Source: an uncultured Sulfuricurvum sp.
GTDB taxonomy: Bacteria; Campylobacterota; Campylobacteria; Campylobacterales; Sulfurimonadaceae
DNA length: 54,461 nt
Assembly (NCBI GenBank): GCA_903844635.1
Contig: CAIMUF010000021.1
Span: forward strand, 1 to 54,461
Direction: 5' to 3'
In this document: piece after piece, positions 7,561 to 17,226 of the stretch
Position numbering within the stretch: position 1 is the first letter of the stretch
Layout: each line of letters starts with the position of its first letter
Position numbers and translations under genes: made by a program
Notes under the pieces: generated by a model
Told to the model about the DNA's origin: nothing
Databases searched by the model: none
Seen by the model: only the letters and a program-made list of their open reading frames with translations

Positions 7561-8754
7561 CTAACGGAACATATCCGCTTTTTCTCGTAGTTGTGCGATA
7601 CGATTTCCACCGGACTCTTTTGCTTTTACGACCAATTTTGCAACATCCGGCAGTGATTCTTCAAGAGTTTTAGAAGGGAGTTTTAGGATTATCCCACCAC
7701 TGAGAGTAATTTTTTCTATACCTTGTTGGGTTGTAAAACTAGAGTCTTTAACCGATTCAACAATATTTTTTGCTTCTGACAATGCTAAATCCTTGGAATT
7801 ACGTGCCATGATAAAGGCAAAACAATTATCATCGAGATGACCAATGACATCTAATGGCTGTTCATACATCGTTAAAATATCTGCTAATTTTTTATAAACA
7901 CTTCCCATCTCTTCTTTCGATAATTTTGCTTCTAACTCTTTATGTTGATCAATTTCAAGTAAAACAATAAAGAGTGATCCCACCGCTTTTGTATTACGTT
8001 TGATATTAAAAATAGAAAACATACCTTTTTGATTATTAAGTCCACTTTGGGGATGTAAAAGTGTTGGATTTGTATTAACTAAAGGTACTTTACGAGCAAG
8101 GCGTTTGATAATAAAATCAATTTCTTCAGTAACAACTTCATGTTGTGTCCCATCTGTATCAACGGAATATGCTTTTTTAATATCACGATAGATTTGATTT
8201 AAGCGCCATTGGTAGAAGAAAAAAGTAATTAGACCTAGCAGGGCTATAACCAAAGCAATGATTTTAGCCATGAGTACAGATTGATTTATTAGGCGTATTT
8301 GATAGTCAATCACACCGTCAATATCAATAAGATAAAGATTTCGTGCTGAAATCATACGGTCATACATTGCATTTCTGGAAACAGGCATGGACTCTAACCA
8401 AAACAATGCCGACTCTTGAAATCTAGATGATGTAGAAAAAAGGGATTGACTCAAAGATTTTTCTTCTTCGTCGGACGTAAAAATTGAATCTAACAATGTT
8501 TCTTTATTGGAAAGTTTGGTATGTAAAGCCAATTCGGCAATATCACCATTGATTGTAATATTCGCCATATCCGAATCCTGAAGATCAGTAGATATAATTT
8601 TTTTAATAAGTATATGTTGATTTTTTAGTGCACCTAGACGATCAGAAAATTGAGAAATATTAACAAGAATTATAGTTAATAAGATTATTCCGCTTATTAG
8701 AATAAAAAGGGCGATTTTAAGATTAAAAAAGATTTGTCGAATAGAAAGTTTCAT
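7561..8754 (-). CDS. Membrane protein with a degenerate GGDEF domain
   Basis: 397 residues. A membrane helix at about 10-30, an extracytoplasmic region of about 130 residues, and a second helix at about 165-185 frame a periplasmic sensor. The C-terminal about 170 residues have the spacing of a diguanylate cyclase domain, but the signature that should read GGDEF is LDDNC and the D-x-LTGL-x-NR entry motif is reduced to HPQSGLNNQ. The domain therefore cannot be an active cyclase; it may bind nucleotide or act as a protein-interaction module. It is a single gene between sdhA and thiL, transcribed toward sdhA. GGDEF ancestry is inferred from overall pattern and is fairly but not fully certain. Confidence 0.7.
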   Translation of the reverse strand: MKLSIRQIFFNLKIALFILISGIILLTIILVNISQFSDRLGALKNQHILIKKIISTDLQDSDMANITINGDIAELALHTKLSNKETLLDSIFTSDEEEKSLSQSLFSTSSRFQESALFWLESMPVSRNAMYDRMISARNLYLIDIDGVIDYQIRLINQSVLMAKIIALVIALLGLITFFFYQWRLNQIYRDIKKAYSVDTDGTQHEVVTEEIDFIIKRLARKVPLVNTNPTLLHPQSGLNNQKGMFSIFNIKRNTKAVGSLFIVLLEIDQHKELEAKLSKEEMGSVYKKLADILTMYEQPLDVIGHLDDNCFAFIMARNSKDLALSEAKNIVESVKDSSFTTQQGIEKITLSGGIILKLPSKTLEESLPDVAKLVVKAKESGGNRIAQLREKADMFR

Positions 8755-8864
8755 GAAAAAGCCTTATGTCATAATTTATCACATTATGTGAGTATTTTAT
8801 CATACATTTATATTTTTTTGCAGTGCAAGCTCTTGGTTTAACCAATGCATAACATCAAATAGTT

Positions 8865-8870
8865 TATAAT
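8865..8870 (+). promoter_or_regulatory. Candidate -10 box for thiL-truD-psd
   Basis: TATAAT 35 bases before the GTG start of thiL in the divergent gap 8755-8905. No clear -35. Confidence 0.45.
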
Positions 8871-8905
8871 ACTTTTTACATTCAAAGGCATACATTGGGT
8901 CACTC

Positions 8906-9730
8906 GTGAATATTGAAAACCACTTTATTACTCTTATGAGTCAAAAAAAATCTCGTATAGGTGACGATGGTGCAGTAGTAGGAGAATGGATTTTTAGTAA
9001 AGATATTTTTTTTGAAAATGTCCACTTTAAACGCCAATGGCTTACATGCTACCAAATAGGTTACAAAGCGATGATAATTAATATTTCAGACGCCATTGCT
9101 ATGAATGCACAAGCAAAATATGCATTAGTGGGCGCAGCAATGCCGAAGTATTTGAGCTTGTTTGATATGGGTGAGCTTGCACGCGGGATGAGAGAGTGCG
9201 CGTCAGAATTTGGAGTGGAAATTATTGGGGGAGATACGATTAGCAATAGCAAGTTGGATCTTTCGATTACGATTATTTCAAAAAGTACAAATCCTCTTAC
9301 CCGACGGGGTTTAAAAGTAGGGGATATTTTCGCACATACTGGGAATATCGGTTCGTCGCTGCGTCATTTGCGTTATTTAATGGCAGGAGGGGTTGTTAAT
9401 ACCAATAGCCGCTTTATTCGTCCCCATCTACGTGGTCCATTTATCCAAAAAGGGCGTCCTTTTTTGCGTTGCGGAATGGATATTTCGGATGGACTGTTTA
9501 GCGATTTAGAAAAACTGTGTTCTGCGAATCGTCTTGGAATACGATGGAATAAACGTCCGGATAAAAGCCATGGATGCAGTGGAGAAGAGTATGAGATGTT
9601 GTTTGCCTTTAATCCAAGACATACACAGAAATTAAAAAGAATTTCAAAATTAACACGAACACCGATACAGATCATTGGAGCCGCTAAGCGGGGAAAGATG
9701 ATTAATCGTTGCAAATCACATCATTTTTAG
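8906..9730 (+). CDS. thiL: Thiamine-monophosphate kinase
   Basis: ATP-dependent phosphorylation of thiamine monophosphate to the diphosphate cofactor. 274 residues, shorter than the usual 310-330, as in compact epsilon versions. Recognised by IGDDGAVVG near the N-terminus (Mg/ATP site), NISDAIAMNA in place of the common NLSDLAAMGA, IGGDTI, and MDISDGLFSDL toward the C-terminus. The start is GTG; the upstream ribosome site is poor, so the exact start is uncertain. Ten bases separate it from truD, and truD overlaps psd, so the three form one operon. Confidence 0.85.
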   Translation: MNIENHFITLMSQKKSRIGDDGAVVGEWIFSKDIFFENVHFKRQWLTCYQIGYKAMIINISDAIAMNAQAKYALVGAAMPKYLSLFDMGELARGMRECASEFGVEIIGGDTISNSKLDLSITIISKSTNPLTRRGLKVGDIFAHTGNIGSSLRHLRYLMAGGVVNTNSRFIRPHLRGPFIQKGRPFLRCGMDISDGLFSDLEKLCSANRLGIRWNKRPDKSHGCSGEEYEMLFAFNPRHTQKLKRISKLTRTPIQIIGAAKRGKMINRCKSHHF

Positions 9731-9740
9731 GAAGTATTTC

Positions 9741-10838
9741 ATGGAACGCCAATATTATCTCCCCCACAGTGTCATCGAATTTCATTTTCGTCAATCAGCT
9801 CGTGATTTCGTTGTCGACGAAATACCTCTCTATCCTTTCAGCGGGGAAGGCGAGCATTTAGTCTTGCACGTACGCAAGAAAAACCTCTCAACATGGCAGA
9901 TGGTGGATATTTTCAGCAATCATTTAGGGATTAAAAGTCGAGATATCGGCTATGCCGGATTAAAAGATAAGAATGCTCAAACAAAGCAATACATTTCTAT
10001 CCCAAAAAAATACGAGCCCATGTTGGAAAATTTCGAGCATGAGGGAATTAAAATTCTTGAAAAGCAGTATCACAACAATAAAATTCGGATTGGGCATCTC
10101 AAGGGAAACCGATTTTTTGTCCGTCTTAAAAAAGTTAATCCTACGTCAGCTATGAAAATCCAAGAAGCTCTTAAAGCCATTAAGAAAAATGGAATGCCTA
10201 ACTATTTTGGATTTCAACGTTTTGGTTTGGATGGTGAAAATTATAAAAAAGGGCAAGCAATTTTAGACGGAACATTGAAAGAGAAAAATAGAAAATTAAA
10301 TCAATTTTATATTAACTCATATCAAAGCTATCTTTTTAATGCTTGGCTTGCTCGTCGTATTGAAATTTCGAAACTGGTTGAGAGTTTTAAAGTAGAAGAA
10401 TTAGCCAATGTTTTAACGCTTCCAAAAGAAGAAATGGTGTTAATGAAAGCTCAAAAACATCCTTTTAAACTCATCCATGGTGATGTGTTGATGCATTATC
10501 CTTACGGAAAACTGTTTCATTATGAAAGTGAAGATGAAATAGAGCGTTTTAATAAACATGATATTTCGGTGAGTGGACTTCTTAGTGGTAAACGGGCAAC
10601 ACGAGCTGTTGGTTTAGCACAAGAGATCGAGCAAGAATTTGACACGATTACAAGTGGTATCGATGGTGCTCGTCGTTATGGATGGGTTTATCCTGAAGAA
10701 GTTGAGGGTCAATATAAAGAAAATGAAGCATGGTTTGAGCTGCATTTTACCCTTCCTAAGGGATGCTATGCGACAGTATTAATCGAAGAAATTGCTAAGA
10801 GAGAGATTAATAGCGATGAAAGTCAGGAAGAAGAATGA
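9741..10838 (+). CDS. truD: tRNA pseudouridine(13) synthase
   Basis: 365 residues. Converts U13 of certain tRNAs to pseudouridine. The catalytic motif G-Y-A-G-L-K-D-K-N-A-x-T-x-Q, with the nucleophilic Asp in LKDK, is intact, followed by NYFGFQRFG and N-x-Y-Q-S-Y-L-F-N-x-W-L, all TruD hallmarks. The insertion domain is short, giving a length near the family norm. Its stop overlaps the psd start by 4 bases (ATGA). Confidence 0.95.
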   Translation: MERQYYLPHSVIEFHFRQSARDFVVDEIPLYPFSGEGEHLVLHVRKKNLSTWQMVDIFSNHLGIKSRDIGYAGLKDKNAQTKQYISIPKKYEPMLENFEHEGIKILEKQYHNNKIRIGHLKGNRFFVRLKKVNPTSAMKIQEALKAIKKNGMPNYFGFQRFGLDGENYKKGQAILDGTLKEKNRKLNQFYINSYQSYLFNAWLARRIEISKLVESFKVEELANVLTLPKEEMVLMKAQKHPFKLIHGDVLMHYPYGKLFHYESEDEIERFNKHDISVSGLLSGKRATRAVGLAQEIEQEFDTITSGIDGARRYGWVYPEEVEGQYKENEAWFELHFTLPKGCYATVLIEEIAKREINSDESQEEE

Positions 10839-11650
10839 AGCAACATATAACCTCGTCTTTATCTAGAGTTTTTGGCAAATTTGCCTCTAAGAAACATACA
10901 AAGTCAGTCCAGAATTTAATTAATCGTACTTATGTATCGATGATGGGATTGGATATGAGTGATTTTAAAGCTCCAGAATCGTATGAGACGCTTAATGCTC
11001 TTTTTACGCGCCATCTCAATACTCCGAGACCTTTTTCGAACAATTCAAGCGATATAATCAGCCCATGTGACTCACTCGTTACTGAAGCAGGCATCATGAA
11101 TGCCGATCAAGCATTACAGATCAAAGGTATGAGTTATAGCGTGGACGCTTTTTTAGGAGAGAATATTGTAATTGAGCATAAAAAGCGTATTCATGGTGGA
11201 GATTATATAAATTTTTATCTCTCACCGCGTGATTATCATCGTTATCATGTTCCTTTAGATATGCAAGTGACGAAGGCCGTTCATATCGCAGGTAAGCTAT
11301 ATCCGGTCAATATTCCGACATTAAAGCGTAAAGTTGATTTATTTATTGAAAATGAGCGTGTTGTACTTGAATGTGTCGCTGCAAATGGAAAGCTTTTCTA
11401 TTTGGTGCTAGTAGGTGCTTTAAATGTAGGAAAAATGGAAGTAAACTTTGAGCCTCGTATTCAAACAAACACACTTTCCAATGGCGGTGTCTATACGTAC
11501 GAAAATCTGCACCTTAAAAAAGGTGATGACTTTGGATGTTTTCAAATGGGTTCAACTATTATTTTCTTGGCAGAAACTGGGATGATGGAATCAGACGTAA
11601 CGGTAGGCGAAAGCGTTAAATTTGCACAAACAATCGGAAAACTGCTTTAA
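10835..11650 (+). CDS. psd: Phosphatidylserine decarboxylase proenzyme
   Basis: 271 residues. Makes phosphatidylethanolamine from phosphatidylserine at the membrane. The region GGDYINFYLSPRDYHRYHVP is a Psd hallmark, and the self-cleavage site appears as M-G-S-T (usual L-G-S-T) near residue 232, where the Ser becomes the pyruvoyl group of the small chain. Overlaps truD by 4 bases at its start. Its end overlaps the convergent gene at 11647 by 4 bases, leaving no room for a terminator between them. Confidence 0.93.
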   Translation: MKQHITSSLSRVFGKFASKKHTKSVQNLINRTYVSMMGLDMSDFKAPESYETLNALFTRHLNTPRPFSNNSSDIISPCDSLVTEAGIMNADQALQIKGMSYSVDAFLGENIVIEHKKRIHGGDYINFYLSPRDYHRYHVPLDMQVTKAVHIAGKLYPVNIPTLKRKVDLFIENERVVLECVAANGKLFYLVLVGALNVGKMEVNFEPRIQTNTLSNGGVYTYENLHLKKGDDFGCFQMGSTIIFLAETGMMESDVTVGESVKFAQTIGKLL

Positions 11651-12249
11651 TGTAAAATTTTGAGTTCAACTACCAAATGCTCTTTTTTTTCAAAAATATC
11701 AATTTCTGAATCAATAGGGGGCTGAAGGTGACGTAACGCGCCTTGTATTGAGTGGAAAATGTGAAGTAATTTCGGTTCCATAGTTGTACTGACATGGTCA
11801 ATATGGTGTTGTTTAATAATAGAGGCTAAAATATCGGCTCCTACATAGTAAACACTCTTATTAATACTGCGTTGAATCTGATAGGCGCGCATGATTTCAA
11901 TATTATTCAATAATGCTTCTCGCTCTTCAGTGTTGATAAGAAGATTGTTGCGAGCACGTGCAAGATCATTTTCAATATCTTCGGTTGTTGATCTGATTCT
12001 ATCTTCAATCTTTGCATCAAGATTTGGAATGTAATTACGGATTAAATCAAAAATACTTTTATCATCAAAATATTTTTGATCGATTTGAACATTATGTTTT
12101 TCACTGCCTTGATATTCGCAGTCAAGTGCGTCAATAAGCTCACAAAGCGGACCAAGATAAATAAATTTATCCTCTTTTGTCGCATGATAATCGATTCCCG
12201 TAGCCGAACATATTGGTTTTGGACCCGTATAGCACAGTGTATATGGCAT
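11647..12249 (-). CDS. Conserved-looking protein of unknown function
   Basis: 200 residues, not recognised. Soluble, no signal peptide or membrane helix. The middle (about 75-130) is rich in charged helix-forming residues. It has four Cys (CYTGPKPIC near the start, then LCELIDALDC) that could be a metal site but the spacing matches no motif I know. Last gene of the long minus-strand housekeeping run, 13 bases after ychF. Codon use is like its neighbours. Confidence 0.6.
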   Translation of the reverse strand: MPYTLCYTGPKPICSATGIDYHATKEDKFIYLGPLCELIDALDCEYQGSEKHNVQIDQKYFDDKSIFDLIRNYIPNLDAKIEDRIRSTTEDIENDLARARNNLLINTEEREALLNNIEIMRAYQIQRSINKSVYYVGADILASIIKQHHIDHVSTTMEPKLLHIFHSIQGALRHLQPPIDSEIDIFEKKEHLVVELKILH

Positions 12250-12262
12250 TGGTTTTCCTGTT

Positions 12263-13363
12263 TTAAACGTTAAATCTAAAATGCATTATATCACCATCGG
12301 CAACAATATACTCTTTTCCTTCTAAACGCATTTTCCCTGCTTCTTTTGATTTATTCTCTCCGCCGCATGCTATATAGTCTTCATAGGCGATGACTTCAGC
12401 ACGGATAAATCCTTTTTCAAAATCATTGTGGATAACTGCTGCGGCTTTTGGTGCAGTAGAATTTTTGTGTATGGTCCATGAACGGACTTCTTTGACTCCA
12501 GCGGTAAAATAGCTCATGTAGCCTAATTTATCAAACCCTTTACGAATTATTTGCTCTAAACCTGATTCTTCAACACCCATTTCGCGTAAAAACTCATCAC
12601 GTTCATCGTCTTCAAGTCCGATAAGTTCTTCTTCGATTTTTGCACACAATTTGATGACTTCACATCCTGTTTTTGTCGCATGTTCTTTGAGTGCAATGAC
12701 AAAAGCATTGTCTTCCGTTAGTCCGTCTTCATCAACATTGGCACCGTACATAATCTCTTTGGCACTTAGAAAGCGAACTTCACGGTTAAGCTGTTCAAAC
12801 ATCTCAGTATTGGCTTTTGGAAAATTACGGGCAAGATTGCCATCACCTAAAAATTCTAATAGCTCTTCAGCGATAATAAGTAATGCAGCAGCATCTTTTT
12901 CATTTTTAGCTTGTTTTTTTAGGCGTTCGATACGGTTGCTAAGAACCTCAAGGTCTGCAAAAATAAGTTCATTTTCAATAATTTCAACGTCTTGAAGAGG
13001 ATCAATACGACCTTCAGTATGGACAATATTTTCATCCTCAAAACAACGGACAATTTGCAAGATAACTTCGGTTTCACGGATATTGGAAAGAAATTTATTT
13101 CCCAAACCTTCACCTTTACTCGCACCTTTGACAAGACCTGCAATGTCAACAAAATCAAGAGTTGAATACTGAACGCGTTCTGGTTTAACGATTTTTACCA
13201 ATTCATCAATACGAGCATCCGGAACCGGAACGGTTGCTTTATTCGGTTCGATCGTACAGAAAGGATAGTTAGCCGCTTCGGCATTTTGTGCTTTGGTTAG
13301 TGCGTTAAAGGTAGTTGATTTTCCGACGTTTGGTAATCCTACGAGTCCGATTGATAATCCCAT
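12263..13363 (-). CDS. ychF: Ribosome-associated ATPase/GTPase YchF (Obg family)
   Basis: 366 residues from ATG 13363, preceded by AAGGA spaced 8; the open frame continues 33 bases upstream but inside pepA. G1 is GLPNVGKST, G3 DIAGLVKGASKGEGLGNKFL, followed by the coiled-coil insert and a C-terminal TGS-like domain (NSTAPKAAAVIHNDFEKGFI-type region, split here). YchF binds ATP and associates with ribosomes and stress adaptation. Its ATG overlaps the pepA stop by one base (TAATG), so translation is coupled. Confidence 0.95.
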   Translation of the reverse strand: MGLSIGLVGLPNVGKSTTFNALTKAQNAEAANYPFCTIEPNKATVPVPDARIDELVKIVKPERVQYSTLDFVDIAGLVKGASKGEGLGNKFLSNIRETEVILQIVRCFEDENIVHTEGRIDPLQDVEIIENELIFADLEVLSNRIERLKKQAKNEKDAAALLIIAEELLEFLGDGNLARNFPKANTEMFEQLNREVRFLSAKEIMYGANVDEDGLTEDNAFVIALKEHATKTGCEVIKLCAKIEEELIGLEDDERDEFLREMGVEESGLEQIIRKGFDKLGYMSYFTAGVKEVRSWTIHKNSTAPKAAAVIHNDFEKGFIRAEVIAYEDYIACGGENKSKEAGKMRLEGKEYIVADGDIMHFRFNV

Positions 13364-14805
13364 TATTGTAATCCTTGTTGTAATTTTAGTAGCCACTCAA
13401 GTGTCATACGAACACCTGCACCTGTTCCACCATAGGTGTGTACATCCCAAGCACTCTCAGTATAAGCAGAACCTGCGATATCGAAATGAACCCATTTGTC
13501 TTTCATGTTTTCATCAATAAAATTATCCAAAAAGAGTGCAGCAGTTATTGCTCCACCATAAGGTTTTGATGAAACATTACAGATATCAGCAATCTCACTT
13601 TTAATGAGCTTTTTAAGATGTCGATTAAAAGGGAGGTTTCCACAATATTCACCACTATCTTGGGCGGCTGTAAGCCATGATTGTTTTAACTCTTCATTGT
13701 GTCCCATTACGCCAGTAGTATAGGGTCCAAGAGCTACCATGCAGGCACCGGTAAGTGTTGCATAGTCGAATATATAGTCACTTTTTATTTTTTCTTGAGC
13801 ATATCCAAGAACATCGGCGAGAACCAATCTTCCCTCCGCATCCGTGTTGCGTACTTCGATGGTTTTACCGTTTTTCGCGCGTAAAATGTCATCAGGTTTG
13901 TAAGCATTTCCACCAATCATGTTTTCAACTGCACCTACAAAAGCGTGTACTTCTATATCGAGCCCCAGTTCACTCACTGCTTTGATAATCCCCATTACGG
14001 CGCATCCGCCTGCTTTATCCATTTTCATCGTTACCATTGATGCAGCAGCTTTTAGACTTAATCCACCACTGTCGTAAGTGAGTCCTTTACCAACGAGGGT
14101 AATGACTTTTTTTGGATTTTTTGGTTTATAGGAGAGATGGATAAGACGAGGAGGATTGATGGATGCCCGGCCTACCGCCATCATAGCTTCCATTTTTTCG
14201 TCCATTAAGCCATTGACATCTAGAATAGTACATTCTAAATGGTTGCTATTGGCTATATCTTCTGCCGTGATAGCCATGCCTTGAGGCGTCATATCATAAG
14301 GAGTCTGATTTACTAAATCACGTACAAAGTTCGTTGCTTTAGAAATTATGAGTGTTTGAGTTAGAGTTTTTTCAAGTTTAGTTGTATCTAAATCTAAGCC
14401 ATTGATTTCCTCATTGGAAAAAATAACTTCTGTAAGCTGAGATGGTTTAGGTTCAGATTTGTATGCGTTTAAACGATGAGATCCAAGTATTACCCCTTCT
14501 ATTAGGGCTTTAAAATGGTTGTCACCATATTGGAGAAGCTTTAATGAGTTATAGCTGTACTCCATAACTAATTTAATGGCTTTAGCCATGGTAGTTCTAA
14601 AAAGTTCATCACTTAGATTATTAATACCGCACACTAAAAGACGCTGTTCATGCAAGGCACAAATTTGTTCTTCTTCGGCTTTAAATCCTGCCATCAGTAA
14701 TATTTCTTTTTGCGGATGACGCAAGAGCTGTTGAGGAGTAATAAATTCAAGAGTTAAATCTGCATCAATGGATGCTAAGGGTTGATTAACGAGTTTGACG
14801 TTCAC
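13363..14805 (-). CDS. pepA: Leucyl aminopeptidase (M17)
   Basis: 480 residues from GTG 14805, which has GGAG 7 bases upstream and gives the expected N-terminus (V-N-V-K-L-V); the open frame extends to 14865 within dedA without support. The metal and active-site motifs VGKGLTYDSGGLSLK, MDKAGG and NTDAEGRLVLADVL are intact, so a two-zinc cytosolic aminopeptidase is expected. It overlaps the end of dedA by 20 bases and shares a TAATG with ychF. Confidence 0.95.
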   Translation of the reverse strand: MNVKLVNQPLASIDADLTLEFITPQQLLRHPQKEILLMAGFKAEEEQICALHEQRLLVCGINNLSDELFRTTMAKAIKLVMEYSYNSLKLLQYGDNHFKALIEGVILGSHRLNAYKSEPKPSQLTEVIFSNEEINGLDLDTTKLEKTLTQTLIISKATNFVRDLVNQTPYDMTPQGMAITAEDIANSNHLECTILDVNGLMDEKMEAMMAVGRASINPPRLIHLSYKPKNPKKVITLVGKGLTYDSGGLSLKAAASMVTMKMDKAGGCAVMGIIKAVSELGLDIEVHAFVGAVENMIGGNAYKPDDILRAKNGKTIEVRNTDAEGRLVLADVLGYAQEKIKSDYIFDYATLTGACMVALGPYTTGVMGHNEELKQSWLTAAQDSGEYCGNLPFNRHLKKLIKSEIADICNVSSKPYGGAITAALFLDNFIDENMKDKWVHFDIAGSAYTESAWDVHTYGGTGAGVRMTLEWLLKLQQGLQ

Positions 14806-15379
14806 GGCGTTTCTCCAAAAGGTTTTTTTCGATTCTATTAAACATAAAACTAATACTTCCAACAATAGTGATTACGAGCGGTATGGCAAAATACCAGTGA
14901 CTTTTAATCCAAGCAAGAAGTTTAAGTAACTCGTCCCCGAAATAAAAAGCTGGAATAATGGTCAATGCTGCCCAGAAAACTGCACTTACAAAGTTAATGA
15001 TGGCAAAATCTCGAGATGAATATTTAGTTAATCCTATTGCCATGGGTATTACTGTACGCATTCCATACATATAGCGTTGAACAAAAATAAGCGGCCATCC
15101 ATATTTTTTGAGTAAGAGATGGGCAATAGCAAATTTACGTCGTTGTGATCGAAGTTTATTGTGGATATATTTTTTATTAAAGCGTCCAATGTAAAAATAA
15201 ATTTGGTCCCCTACAAATCCGCCAAAAGCTCCAACCATTAAAGCAATGGGAAGCAGCATATCACCGGTATGGGACATAATTCCGGCCATAACAAGTCCAA
15301 GCTCACCTTCTAGGATACTCCAAGCAAAAAGGACAATATAGCCATACTCTTTGAGCCATTCAATAAATAAGTGTTCCAC
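14786..15379 (-). CDS. DedA-family membrane protein
   Basis: 197 residues with four to five membrane helices. The DedA/VTT signature is visible as an acidic E-x-E pair in the first helical hairpin (LEGELGLVMAG), then G-D-Q-x-x-F-Y-I-G-R and a later R-Y-x-x-G-x-R-x-x-x-P-x-x-x-G. The family flips or transports lipids (undecaprenyl phosphate or phospholipid) and affects envelope integrity; which substrate applies here is unknown. A Lys/Arg-rich tail ends in the cytoplasm. Sits between trpB and pepA in the operon, overlapping pepA by 20 bases. Confidence 0.85.
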   Translation of the reverse strand: MEHLFIEWLKEYGYIVLFAWSILEGELGLVMAGIMSHTGDMLLPIALMVGAFGGFVGDQIYFYIGRFNKKYIHNKLRSQRRKFAIAHLLLKKYGWPLIFVQRYMYGMRTVIPMAIGLTKYSSRDFAIINFVSAVFWAALTIIPAFYFGDELLKLLAWIKSHWYFAIPLVITIVGSISFMFNRIEKNLLEKRRERQTR

Positions 15380-15388
15380 TTTAATTCC

Positions 15389-16588
15389 TTAATTATCGAA
15401 ATTTAATAACTGTTTTGCCTGAATCATATCTTTATCGCCACGACCTGATATATTGACGATAATCAGCTTATCTTTGATGTTGTCCATTTTTTTCAAATAA
15501 GCAATCGCATGAGCTGTTTCAAAAGCAGGAATGATTCCCTCTGCACGACTAAGCCAGACAAAAGCATCCAATGCTTCATCGTCGGTAATGTTGTCATAGC
15601 TAACGGTTCTGTTGTCTTTATGAAAAGCGTGTTCGGGTCCAATCCCTGGATAGTCAAGTCCAGCTGAGATAGAATGTGCTTCAAGTATTTGACCATCTTC
15701 ATCTTGGAGAAGATAGCTCATCTGACCGTGCAATACTCCCGGACGACCTTTGAGAAGAGAGCAACCATGTTTATCCGTATCGACTCCATGTCCACCCGCT
15801 TCGATACCAATACAGCGCACCTCTTTGTCTTCCAAAAAGTGCTGAAACGTTCCGATGGCATTGCTTCCTCCACCGATACATGCAATAACATAATCGGGAA
15901 GACGATTTTCTTTTTCTAAAATTTGAGCACGTGCTTCACATCCTATGATGGCTTGAAAATCACGTACCATCATAGGGTAGGGGTGAGGACCTGCAACCGT
16001 GCCGATGATGTAAAATGTATCGCGTGCATGGGTTACCCAATGACGGATCGCATCATTCATAGCATCTTTAAGAGTTTTAGAACCACTCTCAACGGCATGA
16101 ACTTTTGCACCCAAAAGTTTCATCCGAAAGACATTGAGTTCTTGACGTTCAACATCTTTTGCTCCCATGAAGACTTCACATTCTAATCCTAAGAGTGCAG
16201 CGATGGTTGCTGTCGCAACACCATGCTGTCCCGCTCCAGTTTCAGCGATGACTTTTTTCTTGCCTAAACGCTTTGCCATAAGTCCCTGAGCAATAACATT
16301 ATTGATCTTATGTGCTCCGGTATGATTGAGATCTTCACGTTTTAGATAAATTTTAGCTCCCAATTCTTCAGAGAGATTTGCCGCATAATACAAGGGACTA
16401 GGGCGACCGACATAATCGGTAAGATAGCCATCTACCTCTTTCCAGAAGGTTTCATCAAAACGAATTTCATTGTATGTTTGTTCAAGCTCCAAAAGTGCGG
16501 GCATTAGCGTTTCAGGGACATAGCGTCCGCCAAAAATTCCAAAATGTCCATCAATAGGGTCAAAGGGGGAAGGTTTAGGTATGTACAT
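15389..16588 (-). CDS. trpB: Tryptophan synthase beta chain
   Basis: 399 residues. Condenses indole with serine using PLP. The PLP lysine motif H-T-G-A-H-K-I-N-N, the GGGSNAIG phosphate-binding loop and the start [13 protein letters not shown] are intact, typical of TrpB1. No trpA or other trp gene is nearby; instead it lies between apt and dedA. The ATG overlaps the apt stop by one base (TAATG), so it is translated together with apt. Confidence 0.96.
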   Translation of the reverse strand: MYIPKPSPFDPIDGHFGIFGGRYVPETLMPALLELEQTYNEIRFDETFWKEVDGYLTDYVGRPSPLYYAANLSEELGAKIYLKREDLNHTGAHKINNVIAQGLMAKRLGKKKVIAETGAGQHGVATATIAALLGLECEVFMGAKDVERQELNVFRMKLLGAKVHAVESGSKTLKDAMNDAIRHWVTHARDTFYIIGTVAGPHPYPMMVRDFQAIIGCEARAQILEKENRLPDYVIACIGGGSNAIGTFQHFLEDKEVRCIGIEAGGHGVDTDKHGCSLLKGRPGVLHGQMSYLLQDEDGQILEAHSISAGLDYPGIGPEHAFHKDNRTVSYDNITDDEALDAFVWLSRAEGIIPAFETAHAIAYLKKMDNIKDKLIIVNISGRGDKDMIQAKQLLNFDN

Positions 16589-17136
16589 TATTCTACTCCA
16601 ATTACAGTATAAACAGGGGTTAAAGTTTTAAGTTTAGATTGTCCATCAAGAAAATCAAGACCCAAAATAAAACAAGCTTCTATGCATTGGGCACCCACTT
16701 TATTGATAAGATTAGTAGCCGCATACGCTGTTCCACCCGTTGCGATCAAATCATCAATCAATAAAACTTTTGGATTCTCAACTGATGAGAAAGCATCAAT
16801 ATGAATTTCGACTTCATCGAAACCGTATTCTAACGAGTATTTTTCTGACACAGTAGTGTAGGGGAGTTTTCCTTTTTTACGAATCGGAATGAAGCCCACG
16901 CCTAGCATTTGTGCAAGTGCAGCACCAAATATAAATCCACGAGCATCAATACCCGCAACATGGGTTAATCCATAGCTGCTATATCGTTCATGAAGATGTT
17001 TCATAAGGAGTGAATAGGCTTCTTTATTTGACAAGAGGGTGGTAATATCTTTGAATACAATACCCGGTTTTGGAAAATCAGGAATGTCACGGATAGAATG
17101 GTTTAAAAAAGTTTTTTCTTCTAATGTAAGTATCAT
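16588..17136 (-). CDS. apt: Adenine phosphoribosyltransferase
   Basis: 182 residues from ATG 17136, preceded by AAAGGGGAA; the open frame runs on upstream to 17205 but that part is the translated repeat element. Salvages adenine with PRPP to AMP. The PRPP loop [13 protein letters not shown] and the [10 protein letters not shown] motif are clear. Follows the hairpin repeat at 17159-17226 and overlaps trpB by one base. Confidence 0.94.
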   Translation of the reverse strand: MILTLEEKTFLNHSIRDIPDFPKPGIVFKDITTLLSNKEAYSLLMKHLHERYSSYGLTHVAGIDARGFIFGAALAQMLGVGFIPIRKKGKLPYTTVSEKYSLEYGFDEVEIHIDAFSSVENPKVLLIDDLIATGGTAYAATNLINKVGAQCIEACFILGLDFLDGQSKLKTLTPVYTVIGVE

Positions 17137-17158
17137 AAAATTCCCCTTTAAATTTTCT

Positions 17159-17226
17159 GCCTCAAAAGAGGCAAGCTTTAGTGCCTTAGCGGCGAGCGTA
17201 GCCAAAGGGATGAATTCCTTTGGCGT
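17159..17226 (-). repeat. Dispersed hairpin repeat, copy A
   Basis: Lies two bases after the stop of the coiled-coil gene (minus strand) and ahead of apt. On the plus strand: hairpin GCCTC-AAAA-GAGGC (17159-17172), a conserved core (17171-17203), then hairpin stem 17201-17208 with 17217-17224 (GCCAAAGG/CCTTTGGC). The core matches copy B at 30421-30453 in 30 of 33 bases. The stem differs from copy B by a compensated pair, so the hairpin is probably a selected RNA structure (terminator, processing site or REP-like element). Confidence 0.75.
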
